DNA of 64,000 nucleotides from an uncultured Pelagibacteraceae bacterium (GCA_902574705.1 CACGOM010000005.1:1-64000); one strand, 5' to 3'. Positions 10,694 through 21,734 are shown, counted from the first letter of the stretch. A program made the numbers and translations. Notes: generated by a model from the sequence alone, not told the origin.

Positions 10694-12136
10694 ATGACTT
10701 TAAAAATAAATTATTTAGATAAGAAAAAAGACAGTAGCAAGAACAGGGCTTTTTTTGTAGGAAGCGCCTCTAAAACTGGCGATTTTAATGATCAAATAGA
10801 TGAAATAACTTTAAAAAATATTCTAAAATTTAAAAAAGGGAATAATTTTAAAGGTGATAAAATAATTTCTATAAATCAAGAATTTGATAAAAAAATTGTA
10901 TTAATTTACGATATAAAATCAACTAGTGAATTAGAATATGAAAAGTTAGGAGCAAAATTTTTCGATTTTTTAAAAAAAAATGAAATTTATAATATTAAAT
11001 TAATTGCTCCAAAAAAAATAAAACCAATTATTTTTTCATCATTTATACATGGAGCTGAGCTTAAATCCTATGAATTCAACTTATATAAAACAAAAAAAAA
11101 CGAAAAAAATATTAATTTAAATGTTGATAAATCTTTTTTTTCATCGCAATCAAAAAAATTAGATGCTATTTTAAAAGGAGTAAATTTTACAAGAGACTTA
11201 GTTTCAGAACCTGGAAACATTTTACACCCTGATGAGTACGCAAGAAGATTATCAAAATTAAATAAAATTGGTCTTAAAGTAACAGTATATGACGAAAAGA
11301 AATTGAAAAAAATGGGATGCAATGCTTTGCTTGGCGTAGGTCAAGGGAGTATAAGAGGCTCATATCTTGTTACAATCGAATGGAACGGGGATACAAAAAA
11401 ATCAAAACCTCTTGCTTTTGTAGGTAAAGGAGTATGTTTTGATACAGGTGGTATTTCATTGAAACCAGCAAAATTTATGGAAGATATGACTTATGATATG
11501 GCAGGCTCTGCAGTGGTAGCAGGCTTAATGAAAAATTTTGCACTAAGAAAAGCCAAAATAAATGCAGTAGGGGTTGTTGGTTTAGTTGAAAATATGCCAG
11601 GTGGAAATGCACAAAGACCAGGGGACATAGTAAAGTCTTATAGTGGCAAAACTATAGAAATATTAAATACAGACGCAGAAGGAAGATTAGTATTGGCTGA
11701 TGCACTAACTTTTACAGAGAAAAAATTTAAACCAAAATTTATTATAGATCTTGCAACTTTAACTGGAGCAATAATCGTTGCTCTTGGATCAGATCATGCA
11801 GGGCTGTTTTGCAATAATGATAAATTATCTGAGCAATTGCATGAAACTGGTAACAAAGTGGATGAAAAAGTATGGAGATTACCTTTAAACAAAAATTACG
11901 ATAAATTAATGGACTCAAATAATGCCGATATGCAAAATATAAATTATGTGGGAGGCGCTAGCTCAATAACTGCGGCTCAATTTTTACAACGATTTATTCT
12001 GAACAAGACACCTTGGGCACATTTAGATATCGCTGGTATGGCTTTTTCAAAATATGGAGGAGCTCTTAACCCAAGTGGAGCAACAGGTTATGGTGTAAGA
12101 TTATTAAATAAATTCGTGGAGGATAATTATGAATAA
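10694..12136 (+). CDS. pepA: leucyl aminopeptidase (M17)
   Basis: [16 protein letters not shown] and [14 protein letters not shown] metal-binding motifs. Confidence 0.96.
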   Translation: MTLKINYLDKKKDSSKNRAFFVGSASKTGDFNDQIDEITLKNILKFKKGNNFKGDKIISINQEFDKKIVLIYDIKSTSELEYEKLGAKFFDFLKKNEIYNIKLIAPKKIKPIIFSSFIHGAELKSYEFNLYKTKKNEKNINLNVDKSFFSSQSKKLDAILKGVNFTRDLVSEPGNILHPDEYARRLSKLNKIGLKVTVYDEKKLKKMGCNALLGVGQGSIRGSYLVTIEWNGDTKKSKPLAFVGKGVCFDTGGISLKPAKFMEDMTYDMAGSAVVAGLMKNFALRKAKINAVGVVGLVENMPGGNAQRPGDIVKSYSGKTIEILNTDAEGRLVLADALTFTEKKFKPKFIIDLATLTGAIIVALGSDHAGLFCNNDKLSEQLHETGNKVDEKVWRLPLNKNYDKLMDSNNADMQNINYVGGASSITAAQFLQRFILNKTPWAHLDIAGMAFSKYGGALNPSGATGYGVRLLNKFVEDNYE

Positions 12137-12539
12137 TTTAGAGAAGACTTTATCAATAATTAAGCCAGATGCTGTTGAAAGAAATTTACAAGAAGAAATA
12201 AAAAAAAATTTCATTGATAATGGATTTGAAATTAAAAACGAGAAAAAGATACAAATCTCTAAAAGTGAAGCAGAAGAATTCTATAAAGTTCATCAGTCCA
12301 AACCTTTTTACGCAGAACTTTGTAATTATCTCTCTTCAGGACCAATAGTAGTTATGGTGCTAGAAAAGAATAATGCAGTAATTGATAATAGAAAGTTAAT
12401 GGGCGCAACAGATCCAACTAAAGCAGACGAAGGTACCTTAAGAAAAAAATACGGCATTTCAATAGATAAAAATTCTGTTCATGGATCGGATAGCATTGAA
12501 AATGCTAAAATTGAGATAAATTTCTTTTTTAAATCTTAG
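12129..12539 (+). CDS. ndk: nucleoside diphosphate kinase
   Basis: [39 protein letters not shown]. Confidence 0.97.
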   Translation: MNNLEKTLSIIKPDAVERNLQEEIKKNFIDNGFEIKNEKKIQISKSEAEEFYKVHQSKPFYAELCNYLSSGPIVVMVLEKNNAVIDNRKLMGATDPTKADEGTLRKKYGISIDKNSVHGSDSIENAKIEINFFFKS

Positions 12540-13113
12540 AGAGAATTTGATTAATAGCCTTTGGATAAATTTTATTTTCTATTTTCAAAATTCTTTTCTC
12601 AAGTTTTTTTGGGGTATCTAGTTTATATAACTTGACTTTTTGTTGTAGTATGATTTTTCCTGAATCCAATCTTTTATTCACAAAATGTACTGTACAACCA
12701 GAGTAACTCTCTTTATTTTTTATTACTCGCTCATGCGTATTGAGACCTTTATATTTAGGCAACAAAGATGGATGTATATTAATAATTTTACCATTAAAAT
12801 TTTTGATAAAATTCTTACTTAGTATCTTCAAAAATCCAGCTAAACAAATTAACTTGATATCATTTTGTTTTAAAAGGCTTAATATCTCTTTTTCAGCTTT
12901 GATCGTATTCTCATAATTTACTATTTGAGTAATTATCTTATTTTTTTTAGCAAATTTTACCCCTGGAGCACTTAACTTATTACTCACAACTAATTTTAAA
13001 ATTATTTTAGAATTTTTTTTCTTTGAATACCTAAAAATCGATTTTAAATTTGATCCTCTACCTGAAATAAAAACTGCACAATAAATTTTATTTTTACCAA
13101 TTAATTTTGCCAT
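12529..13113 (-). CDS. purN: phosphoribosylglycinamide formyltransferase
   Basis: FISGRGSNLKSI, LAGFLKILS, NIHPSLLPKYKGLNTH. Confidence 0.95.
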   Translation of the reverse strand: MAKLIGKNKIYCAVFISGRGSNLKSIFRYSKKKNSKIILKLVVSNKLSAPGVKFAKKNKIITQIVNYENTIKAEKEILSLLKQNDIKLICLAGFLKILSKNFIKNFNGKIINIHPSLLPKYKGLNTHERVIKNKESYSGCTVHFVNKRLDSGKIILQQKVKLYKLDTPKKLEKRILKIENKIYPKAINQILSKI

Positions 13114-14113
13114 TTAGTAAAACTTTAGACTGACCATTTATTATTTCTCCAATGATGTAAGGAGAATAATTTTTATTAAAGAATTTTTTTATTTTATTAA
13201 ATTTTGTTTTTTTAATAATAATTATAAATCCAACTCCACAATTAAAAGTTTTTAACATTTCACTTTCATCAATTTTATTTTTTTTTAACCATGAAAATAT
13301 TTTTTTAATTTTAATTTTTCCCAAATCTATATTTGCACATTTATTTTTAGGTATTATTCTTGACAAATTATCTTTAATCCCACCACCAGTTATATGTGCA
13401 CATGCATTTATTAATTTTAAATCGATCAGTTTAGTTATTTCTTTGACGTAGATTTTAGTAGGTTCCAATAGCCATTTTCTTAATTTACGATTTCTTTTGT
13501 AATTTATTTTTTTTTTATTAAGCAAATATCTTACAAGTGAAAATCCATTTGAATGTAACCCTGACGATGGAATTGCAACAACTAAATCGCCTTCTTTTAT
13601 ATTTTTTTTATTTAGAATTTTATTTCTTTCTACTAATCCAACACAAAATCCAGCAATATCAAATTTTCCCTTAGAGTAAGTTCCTGGCATTTCCGCAGTT
13701 TCGCCACCTACTAATTCGCAATTACTAATTTTGCATCCTAAATTTATTCCTTTCAATATATCTCTTAATTTTTTTTGTTGAATTTTATTTATTGAAATAT
13801 AATCAAGAAAAATAAAAGGTTTCCCACCTTGGACTAAAATATCATTTACACTCATTGCAACTAAATCAATACCTATTGTGTCAAACTTGTTAAGTTCATT
13901 TGCAATTTCAATTTTTGTTCCAACACCGTCCGTACTAGCAACAAGATGAACTTTTTTTAGTTTTGAAGGTATTTTTGATATAGATCCAAAATTACCAATA
14001 TTGTTTTTGTTATTTTTGTTCTGTTTTGAAGTTATTTTAGATATAAACCTAACAATTTTATCTGCAGATCTAATGTTAACTCCACTCTTCGCATATGTTA
14101 AGTTATTGTACAT
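13094..14113 (-). CDS. purM: phosphoribosylformylglycinamidine cyclo-ligase
   Basis: LTYAKSGVNI, STDGVGTKIEIA, GGETAEMPG; start set at internal ATG (MYNNLTYAKSG) rather than the upstream ORF start. Confidence 0.94.
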   Translation of the reverse strand: MYNNLTYAKSGVNIRSADKIVRFISKITSKQNKNNKNNIGNFGSISKIPSKLKKVHLVASTDGVGTKIEIANELNKFDTIGIDLVAMSVNDILVQGGKPFIFLDYISINKIQQKKLRDILKGINLGCKISNCELVGGETAEMPGTYSKGKFDIAGFCVGLVERNKILNKKNIKEGDLVVAIPSSGLHSNGFSLVRYLLNKKKINYKRNRKLRKWLLEPTKIYVKEITKLIDLKLINACAHITGGGIKDNLSRIIPKNKCANIDLGKIKIKKIFSWLKKNKIDESEMLKTFNCGVGFIIIIKKTKFNKIKKFFNKNYSPYIIGEIINGQSKVLLNGKINW

Positions 14114-14120
14114 ATTAATT

Positions 14121-15194
14121 ATGAAAAAGAATTCTAAAACATTTCTATACAATTTTTTTATAATAATTTTTATTTATTTATTTATTTTTTCCACAAATAA
14201 AGTTTATGCAAATACCTATAAAATTGAGAATATTGAGATTTCTGATGAATATAACGTTAATTTTAACAAAGATGATATAGTGGACCAGGCTTTTATAAGA
14301 GCCTTTCAAATATTAATAAGCAAAATTACAATATCAAAAGACTATAAATTAATTAAAAATCAAAATTTAAAATTAATTAAAAGTTTTGTTGAAAGCTTTT
14401 CTATTATTAACGAAAAATTTGAAAATAACAAATATATTGGTGTTTTTGAAATAAACTTTAATAAGAATAAAATATTATCTTTTTTAAGAAAAAAAAATAT
14501 CTTCCATTCTAGGATGATCGAGAAAAAAGTTTTATTCATTCCTATTTTTATTAATTTGTATAAGGACAGTTTATTATTATTTAATGAAAATCCCTTTTAT
14601 ACTAATTGGAATTATCAGGAAGAAAATCAATACTTATTACAATATGTAATGCAAAATGAAGATTTAGATGATTATAAATTAATTAAAGATAGACTAGAAT
14701 TTATAGAAAACTATGATTTTAAAGAAATTACCTCTAAATATGAGTTAAATCAAAATTTTATCATTTTAATAGTTTTTGAAGATATTGATAATTTGAAAAC
14801 ATTTTCAAAATTTAATATCAATTCAACTGAGTCAAATTTTAAGCAAGTCTTTCAAACATTTAATTTCGAAGATAAAAAAGAAATTCAAAAACTCATCAAA
14901 CAAATGAAAATTAGATACGATGATGAATGGAAAAAAATAAATTTAATCAATACTTCAATTAAACTTAATATCGAATTAAAATTAGACTCGAAAAATATAT
15001 TGTTATTAGAAAAAATTGAAAAAATATTAAGCGAAATTGAATTAGTTGAAAAATATTACATCAGCAATTTTGATAATAAAATAACAAGTTTATCAATTTT
15101 GAGTAATAGTACACCTGATAAACTTATGAAAGAATTTAGAAAATATGACGTAAATATTTCTGCTCAAAATAACGTATGGTATTTGAATGAATAA
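14121..15194 (+). CDS. DUF2066-like secreted/membrane protein
   Basis: Position downstream of purM and upstream of hda matches alphaproteobacterial order; signal peptide MKKNSKTFLYNFFIIIFIYLFIF; start moved to ATG at 14121. Confidence 0.65.
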   Translation: MKKNSKTFLYNFFIIIFIYLFIFSTNKVYANTYKIENIEISDEYNVNFNKDDIVDQAFIRAFQILISKITISKDYKLIKNQNLKLIKSFVESFSIINEKFENNKYIGVFEINFNKNKILSFLRKKNIFHSRMIEKKVLFIPIFINLYKDSLLLFNENPFYTNWNYQEENQYLLQYVMQNEDLDDYKLIKDRLEFIENYDFKEITSKYELNQNFIILIVFEDIDNLKTFSKFNINSTESNFKQVFQTFNFEDKKEIQKLIKQMKIRYDDEWKKINLINTSIKLNIELKLDSKNILLLEKIEKILSEIELVEKYYISNFDNKITSLSILSNSTPDKLMKEFRKYDVNISAQNNVWYLNE

Positions 15195-15849
15195 ATTAAA
15201 TCAAACTTTGCTAGAATTCGAGTTGGAGCAAAATTTTACAAATGATGATTTTTTTGTATCAAAGTGCAATTATTTTGCATTCAACTTAATTAATACATGG
15301 CCAAAATGGGAAAAAAATATATTGAATATATATGGTGAAAAGTTTTGTGGGAAAAGTCATTTATCAGAGATATTTAAAAAAAAATACAAAGCTGTTATAA
15401 TCAAATCTGATGAAATAAATAATGATTTTTTAAAAAAAATAAGATTCCACGAAAATATAATTTTAGATAATTTAGAATATGTAAATAATGAAGAAATTCT
15501 TTATTCATTATTTAACTTTGTTGAACAATTTAATAAGTATTTAATTATAAATTCAATTAACCCATTAAATTCACTTAAGTTTTCTCTTCCAGATTTAAAC
15601 TCTAGGTTAAAAAATTGTATATTTGCTAAAGTTGAAAAACCCGATGATGATATGATATTCGCACTGGTTTTAAAACATTTTTCGGATAGGCAAATAAAAA
15701 TTGAGAAAAAAATTATTGAATATATAACTAAAAGAATAGAAAGATCGTATGGAAAAATATTTGATTTTATATATAAGGTAGACCAATTTAGTTTGATAAA
15801 CAAAAAACCTATAGATTATAAATCAATAAAAAAAATTTTAGGGGAATAA
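15187..15849 (+). CDS. hda: DnaA-related regulatory inactivator (Hda-like)
   Basis: NIYGEKFCGKSHL P-loop, short DnaA-AAA-like protein next to DUF2066 gene. Confidence 0.75.
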   Translation: MNKLNQTLLEFELEQNFTNDDFFVSKCNYFAFNLINTWPKWEKNILNIYGEKFCGKSHLSEIFKKKYKAVIIKSDEINNDFLKKIRFHENIILDNLEYVNNEEILYSLFNFVEQFNKYLIINSINPLNSLKFSLPDLNSRLKNCIFAKVEKPDDDMIFALVLKHFSDRQIKIEKKIIEYITKRIERSYGKIFDFIYKVDQFSLINKKPIDYKSIKKILGE

Positions 15850-17643
15850 TTGAATAAATATAGATCACATAATTGCAATGAATTAAATTTAAAACATGTA
15901 AATAAATCAGTACTACTTTCTGGCTGGGTTAATAAGAAAAGAGACCATGGAAATTTATTATTTATTGATTTAAGAGATAATTTTGGAATTACGCAATGTA
16001 TAATAGATAAAGATAATAAAAATTTTTCTAAATTAGAGAAAATTCCACTAGAAACTGTTATCAAAATTGAGGGAGTCGTCTTTAAGAGAACATCCGAAAC
16101 TATTAATAATGAGATATCAACGGGTGAAGTAGAGGTAAAAATCAGCTCGTTTGAAATATTGGGAAAAACTAAAGAACTTCCAATGCCAATTTTTTCTGAC
16201 CAAGAGTATGCTGAAGAAATTAGACTTAAATATAGATTTTTAGATTTAAGAAGAAAAAAGATTCATAATAATATACTTTTGAGATCTAAGGTAATTTCAT
16301 TTATTAGAACACAAATGGAAAAATTAGGTTTTAATGAATTTCAAACACCTATTTTAACATCCTCAAGTCCAGAAGGGGCCAGAGATTTTTTAGTTCCTAG
16401 CAGATTAAACCCAGGCAAATTTTATGCACTACCACAAGCACCACAACAATTTAAGCAGCTAATTATGGTATCAGGTTTTGATAAGTATTTTCAAATCGCC
16501 CCATGTTTTAGAGATGAAGATGCAAGAGCAGACAGAAGTCCAGGTGAATTTTATCAATTAGATATAGAAATGTCTTTTGTGGAGCAAGAAGATGTGTTTG
16601 AGGTTATTGAAAAATTAATGGTAAATCTTTTTAAAAAATTTTCAGAAAAAAAAATAGTTTTTGAAAAGTTCCCAAGAATTCCATTTAGAGAAGCTATAAG
16701 TAAGTATGGAACTGATAAACCAGATTTAAGAAATCCTTTAATAATTAATGATATATCCCAAATTTTTTCTAGAGATGACGTTAAGTTTGAAATATTTAAA
16801 AAATTATTTAAATCAGGCTCTTTAATCAAAGCAATAGTGACAAAAAAAACCAATTCAAAGCCTAGAAGTTTCTTTGATAATATTGATAAATGGGCAAAAG
16901 AACAGGGGTGGAATGGATTGGCTTACTTTTCTATTGAAAAAGATCAAAATGATAAATTTATTGGCAAAGGACCCGTTGGAAAATTTTTTTCTGATGAAGC
17001 TATTAAAGAAATAATTAAAATTACTGGTGCAACTATAGGGGATAGTATTTTTATGTCTTGCAGTAAGGAAGCAGAAATTAATGAAATTATGTCAAAATCT
17101 AGAACTAAAATAGCAGAGGATTTGGATATTATAGATCAAAGTTCATTTACATTTTGTTGGATTACTGACTTTCCTATATTTGAATTGGATAAAGAAACAT
17201 CAAAAATAACTTTCAGTCATAATCCATTTTCAATGCCTCAAGGAGATATAAATAATTTAGATTTTTCAAATCCACTTGATTTAAAAGCATATCAATATGA
17301 TATAGTTTGTAATGGAGTTGAGTTGTCTTCAGGAGCTATAAGAAACCATATACCTGAATTGATGTATAAACTTTTTTCAATCGCAGGATATGATAAAAAA
17401 ATTGTTGATGACAAATTTAGTGGAATGATAAATGCATTAAGTTATGGAGCTCCTCCTCATGGAGGTATCGCACCTGGTATTGATAGAATTGTGATGTTAT
17501 TAGCAGACGAAAAAAATATTAGGGAAGTTACTATGTTTCCAATGAATCAAAATGCTCAAGATTTAATGATGAATGCGCCTTCTGAAGTAAATGATCAACA
17601 ATTAAAAGAATTAAATCTTAAAATTATTGAAAAAAAGATATAA
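15850..17643 (+). CDS. aspS: aspartyl-tRNA synthetase
   Basis: GWVNKKRDHGNLLFIDLRD, FRDEDARADRSPGEFYQLDIEMSF, GGIAPGIDRIVMLL; TTG start. Confidence 0.96.
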   Translation: MNKYRSHNCNELNLKHVNKSVLLSGWVNKKRDHGNLLFIDLRDNFGITQCIIDKDNKNFSKLEKIPLETVIKIEGVVFKRTSETINNEISTGEVEVKISSFEILGKTKELPMPIFSDQEYAEEIRLKYRFLDLRRKKIHNNILLRSKVISFIRTQMEKLGFNEFQTPILTSSSPEGARDFLVPSRLNPGKFYALPQAPQQFKQLIMVSGFDKYFQIAPCFRDEDARADRSPGEFYQLDIEMSFVEQEDVFEVIEKLMVNLFKKFSEKKIVFEKFPRIPFREAISKYGTDKPDLRNPLIINDISQIFSRDDVKFEIFKKLFKSGSLIKAIVTKKTNSKPRSFFDNIDKWAKEQGWNGLAYFSIEKDQNDKFIGKGPVGKFFSDEAIKEIIKITGATIGDSIFMSCSKEAEINEIMSKSRTKIAEDLDIIDQSSFTFCWITDFPIFELDKETSKITFSHNPFSMPQGDINNLDFSNPLDLKAYQYDIVCNGVELSSGAIRNHIPELMYKLFSIAGYDKKIVDDKFSGMINALSYGAPPHGGIAPGIDRIVMLLADEKNIREVTMFPMNQNAQDLMMNAPSEVNDQQLKELNLKIIEKKI

Positions 17644-18471
17644 TTATTTTTTTTTACCTTTTAAATTAAGCTTGATATCTGAAAGATCTACAAGCTTTTC
17701 TCTATAATTGTTTCTGACAAAACCTTTGCTAGTAATATCTTTAACTAATTTGATAAAATGATTCTGTTCATCATTATTTTGTTCACTATCCTCTTCAGAA
17801 TTTTTTTGAGCTATAGAAGGTGTATGAGCAAGATCTTCTCTACTCAAGTAGGAAATTGCAAGTTCTCGAAATATATAATCTAAAATAGAGGATGCACTTA
17901 ATATTCTATCGTTACCTTTAACTTTGCCTGATGGTTCAAATTTAGTACCTATAAAAGCACTTACAAATTCGTCTAGTGGTACCCCGTATTGTAGTCCTAA
18001 AGAAACTGCTATTGCAAAATTGTTCATTAAAGCTTTAACAAGCTCACCTTCTTTAGAGGTATCAATAAATATTTCACCTATTTTTCCATCTTCATATTCA
18101 CCTGTATGCAGATAAACTTTATGATCTCCAATAGTAGCTTTTTGTATGTATCCTTTTCTTCTATCTGGCATGCTAAATCTTTTAGTAATCTTTTCTTTAA
18201 ATGAATTATTTAAAACAATGTTTTTTGTTATGCTGCCTTGATTTTTACCGTCTTTTAAACTTTCTTTTGAGATATCATACTTAATTTCAATATTATCATT
18301 ATTTTTTTCAAGATTTTTTGTATTCCTTTTATCAAATTTAACATCTAGAATTTCGAACTCACCATCTTCTCTGCCATCAAGCTGATCTAGCTGATTCTTG
18401 TTAATATCATCTAAATAATGCTTAACTTTAAAACTACATGTGTAATAAGTCTCTACGATATATTTTGCCAT
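17644..18471 (-). CDS. orphan NrdJ C-terminal-like (TSCPD domain) protein, NrdJb-like
   Basis: [102 protein letters not shown] resembles the C-terminal region of B12-dependent RNR; no RNR catalytic barrel in the ORF or adjacent. Confidence 0.78.
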   Translation of the reverse strand: MAKYIVETYYTCSFKVKHYLDDINKNQLDQLDGREDGEFEILDVKFDKRNTKNLEKNNDNIEIKYDISKESLKDGKNQGSITKNIVLNNSFKEKITKRFSMPDRRKGYIQKATIGDHKVYLHTGEYEDGKIGEIFIDTSKEGELVKALMNNFAIAVSLGLQYGVPLDEFVSAFIGTKFEPSGKVKGNDRILSASSILDYIFRELAISYLSREDLAHTPSIAQKNSEEDSEQNNDEQNHFIKLVKDITSKGFVRNNYREKLVDLSDIKLNLKGKKK

Positions 18472-18571
18472 AATTTTAATTTAAAATTATTTTGAGTTTA
18501 ATGTTTTAATGTATATACATTATTGAAATTTAGTCTAATTTTTTTTTTACAATTAGAAATTGAAAATAAAT

Positions 18572-18934
18572 ATGTTGACATTCATAAAAGAAATTTTGAC
18601 CTGGTGGAATCGCCAAACTCTTGGAACAAGAATACATACAATTTTTTTTGGAAAATTTGTTGGAGAAGATGAATTTGGAAATAAATATTATGAAAATAAA
18701 AAAACAAAAAAAAGATGGGTTATTTACCAAGGAGAAATTGATGCATCTAAAATTCCTGTAGAGTGGTATTCATGGATGCATTCAATTAAAAATAAAATTG
18801 AAGAAACACATGAATTAAAAAAATATGATTGGCAGAAAAATCATCTTTCTAATCAAACTGGTACTGATAAAGCTTACAGCCCTCAAAAAAATCAAGATGC
18901 AACAAAAAAAAAATATAAATCTTGGAATAATTAA
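18572..18934 (+). CDS. NADH:ubiquinone oxidoreductase subunit NDUFA12 family
   Basis: TWWNRQTLGTRIHTIFFGKFVGEDEFGNKYYENK...RWVIYQGE.DASKIPVEWYSWMH typical of NDUFA12/B17.2. Confidence 0.9.
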   Translation: MLTFIKEILTWWNRQTLGTRIHTIFFGKFVGEDEFGNKYYENKKTKKRWVIYQGEIDASKIPVEWYSWMHSIKNKIEETHELKKYDWQKNHLSNQTGTDKAYSPQKNQDATKKKYKSWNN

Positions 18935-19307
18935 ATCTTTAATTGTTTTAATTTTATTGATTAATATTAATTTTTCGCACGCCCAAGAAATCAGCAATAA
19001 TTCAAACAGTATTATAGTAGAGATAAATATTTTAGATAAAGTTAGTTCTAAAAATACAATTCTAAAATTAAATCTTGGTGAAGAAAAAAAGTTTCAAAAC
19101 CTCACAATTAAAGTTTTAAAATGTGAAAACTCTAAATTTGATGATGATCCAGAAATAACTGCATATATTCAAGTTAAAGATATGAATATATCAGATAATG
19201 AAAAAGTATTTATATTTAATGGATGGACATTTTCATCAAGTCCAACACTTAATCCTTTTGATCATCCAGTTTATGATTTATGGTTAAGCTCTTGTAAGGT
19301 TATATAA
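18897..19307 (+). CDS. DUF2155 domain-containing secreted protein
   Basis: Signal peptide then LDKVSSKNTILKLNLGEEKKFQNLTIKVLKCE...FNGWTFSSSPTLNPFDHPVYDLWLSSC; start moved to ATG 18897. Confidence 0.85.
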   Translation: MQQKKNINLGIIKSLIVLILLININFSHAQEISNNSNSIIVEINILDKVSSKNTILKLNLGEEKKFQNLTIKVLKCENSKFDDDPEITAYIQVKDMNISDNEKVFIFNGWTFSSSPTLNPFDHPVYDLWLSSCKVI

Positions 19308-20637
19308 TTTTTTCGTTATCGAGCCAAGTCACATTAAAATCTGAATTAATAAATTTTTTGTGATTAATTAGTTTTTTATGAAGTTCTATCGTTGTTGTAA
19401 TGCCCTCAATGACGAATTCGTCCAAAGATCTATTCATTCTTTGTATTGCTTCTGTTCTATTTCTGCCATGACAAATAAGTTTACAAACCATACTATCATA
19501 ATATGGGGTAACCTTATAACCTTGATAAATCGCACCATCTACTCTTGTTCTAAATCCTGATGGTTGATGGCACATTCCGATAGTTCCAGGAGAAGGTTGG
19601 AAATTTTTTGATGGATCTTCAGCATTTATCCTACATTCGATAGCATGGCCTCTAGGATTAATATCTTCTTGTGTTAATGCTGTATCTCCGCTGAAAGCAA
19701 TAAAAATTTGTTCTTTTATAATATCGATTCCAGTCACAACCTCAGTCACAGGATGTTCTACTTGGACTCTAGTATTCATCTCTAAAAAATAAAATTTACC
19801 ATCTTCATAAATGAACTCAACAGTTCCTGCACCTTCATATCCTATCTTTTGAACCATATTTACTGTCCTTTTAAATAAATCTTCTCTCATTTCATCATTT
19901 AATACAGGACTAGGTGTTTCTTCGATTAACTTTTGATGTCTTCTTTGCACAGAGCAATCTCTTTCATGTAAATGTACAACTTTATTTTTACCAGCTAAAA
20001 TTTGAACTTCTATATGCCTTGGATTCTCAAAGAATTTTTCAATATAAACTTCGTCATTACCAAAATATTTTTTTGCTTCTAATTTTGCAGTTAGAAAAAG
20101 GTTTTCAAATTCACTTTCTTTTTTAACTATTTTCATACCTTTTCCACCACCCCCTCCAGCAGCTTTAATTAAAACTGGAAGACCAGTATTTTTTAAAATT
20201 TCTTTAGCCTCTTCAATATTTTTTACTCCACCTTCTGAACCTTCTATTATTGGTAAACCATACTCTTTCGCAATTCTCTTTGCTTGAATTTTATCACCCA
20301 TCATTTTGATATGCTTTGAGGAGGGTCCAATAAATTTTATATTATTTTCCTCTAATATCTTTGCGAAATTATAATTCTCAGATAAAAATCCGTATCCTGG
20401 ATGTACTGCCTCTGAATTAGTAAGTTCTATAGCAGATAAAATTGCAGGTATATTCAAATAACTATTTGCTGGCTGATGTGAACCAACGCAAATACTTTCG
20501 TCAGCTAACTTCACATGCATGCTATCTCTATCTACATCAGAATGTATAGCAACTGTAGATATTCCCCATTCCTTACAAGCTCTTATTATCCTTACAGCTA
20601 TCTCTCCGCGATTAGCAATTAAAATTTTTTTGAACAT
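19300..20637 (-). CDS. accC: acetyl-CoA carboxylase biotin carboxylase
   Basis: ILIANRGEIAVRIIRAC, GGGGKGMKIV, EMNTRVQVEHPVTE. Confidence 0.97.
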   Translation of the reverse strand: MFKKILIANRGEIAVRIIRACKEWGISTVAIHSDVDRDSMHVKLADESICVGSHQPANSYLNIPAILSAIELTNSEAVHPGYGFLSENYNFAKILEENNIKFIGPSSKHIKMMGDKIQAKRIAKEYGLPIIEGSEGGVKNIEEAKEILKNTGLPVLIKAAGGGGGKGMKIVKKESEFENLFLTAKLEAKKYFGNDEVYIEKFFENPRHIEVQILAGKNKVVHLHERDCSVQRRHQKLIEETPSPVLNDEMREDLFKRTVNMVQKIGYEGAGTVEFIYEDGKFYFLEMNTRVQVEHPVTEVVTGIDIIKEQIFIAFSGDTALTQEDINPRGHAIECRINAEDPSKNFQPSPGTIGMCHQPSGFRTRVDGAIYQGYKVTPYYDSMVCKLICHGRNRTEAIQRMNRSLDEFVIEGITTTIELHKKLINHKKFINSDFNVTWLDNEKII

Positions 20638-21063
20638 TTACTCTAATATCACAAGAGTTTGACCAAACTCTACAGGCTGCCCATCTGAAACACAAACTTC
20701 TTTAACTATTCCATCAAATGTACTTGGTACATGATTCATTGTTTTCATTGCTTCCACAATCATAATTGTATCACCTTTTTTAATTTTTTTTCCAACTTCA
20801 GCAAATTTCTTACCTCCTGGCTCAGGTGCTAAATATGCTGTGCCAATAATTGGAGATGTTAATTTATTACCAGGGGCCTCTATTTTTGTTTCTTTTAAAA
20901 CTGACTGACTTAAAGAGGAAGAGTTTGCTTGTGACACAAGTTCAGAGTTAATTTTTTTAGATACTTTTATTTTAGTATCTTTAAAAGAATATTCAATCTC
21001 ACTTAAATTAAATTCTTCTAGACAATCTTTTAACTCTTTGATGATTTTTTTATTTATTTCCAT
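20638..21063 (-). CDS. accB: acetyl-CoA carboxylase biotin carboxyl carrier protein
   Basis: IVEAMKTMNHV biotinylation site; upstream of accC. Confidence 0.96.
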   Translation of the reverse strand: MEINKKIIKELKDCLEEFNLSEIEYSFKDTKIKVSKKINSELVSQANSSSLSQSVLKETKIEAPGNKLTSPIIGTAYLAPEPGGKKFAEVGKKIKKGDTIMIVEAMKTMNHVPSTFDGIVKEVCVSDGQPVEFGQTLVILE

Positions 21064-21499
21064 TATTGATCATTTCATAAATTGAATTTATGGCTAAAAT
21101 ATAGCCAGAGGTTCCTAGACCACATATAATACCAGTTACTACATCACTGATGAGAGATTTATGTCTAAATTCCTCTCTTTTGTATATGTTTGAAATATGT
21201 AGCTCAATAGAAGGTTTATTAAACAAACTTAAAGCATCTCTTATAGCAACAGATGTATGGGAAAATGCTGCTGCATTTATGATCATCCCATCATAATTTT
21301 TTCTAGCCTCTTGTATTTTATTAACTAGTTCACCTTCAACATTAGATTGATAAAAATCAACGTTTAATTTATTTTTATTAGCTTCAGATTTGCATCTATC
21401 TAGTAAATCTTTATAAGTTTCACTTCCATATATAGATTTATCTCTATCACCAAGTAAATTTATATTTGGACCATTGATAATTATGATATTATTTTCCAC
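21050..21499 (-). CDS. aroQ: 3-dehydroquinate dehydratase type II
   Basis: IINGPNINLLGDRDKSIYG, INAAAFSHTSVAIRDAL, ELHISNIYKREEFRHKS. Confidence 0.96.
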   Translation of the reverse strand: MENNIIIINGPNINLLGDRDKSIYGSETYKDLLDRCKSEANKNKLNVDFYQSNVEGELVNKIQEARKNYDGMIINAAAFSHTSVAIRDALSLFNKPSIELHISNIYKREEFRHKSLISDVVTGIICGLGTSGYILAINSIYEMINNGNK

Positions 21500-21515
21500 A
21501 ATTTATTTATAATAC

Positions 21516-21734
21516 ATGGTTAAAAAAAATAAAATAAAAATTAAATTGAATGGTAAAATAATAAGTATCGATAAGGGTAGGAATCTTGAATTCTTGATCA
21601 ATAAATTTAAATTTCCTTTAAATAAGATCGCTATTGAAAAAAATAACCTAATTGTACAAAAGAAAAAAATTGATAAAATTATTTTAAAGGCAAATGATAA
21701 AATTGAAATAGTTCATTTTATTGGTGGTGGATAA
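21516..21734 (+). CDS. thiS: sulfur carrier protein ThiS
   Basis: Short ubiquitin-like protein ending ...EIVHFIGGG; overlaps thiG. Confidence 0.88.
   Translation: MVKKNKIKIKLNGKIISIDKGRNLEFLINKFKFPLNKIAIEKNNLIVQKKKIDKIILKANDKIEIVHFIGGG

Noticed and set aside
21500-21515. TPP riboswitch for thiS-thiG
   Set aside because: Only 16 bp separate thiS from divergent aroQ; no room for the element.
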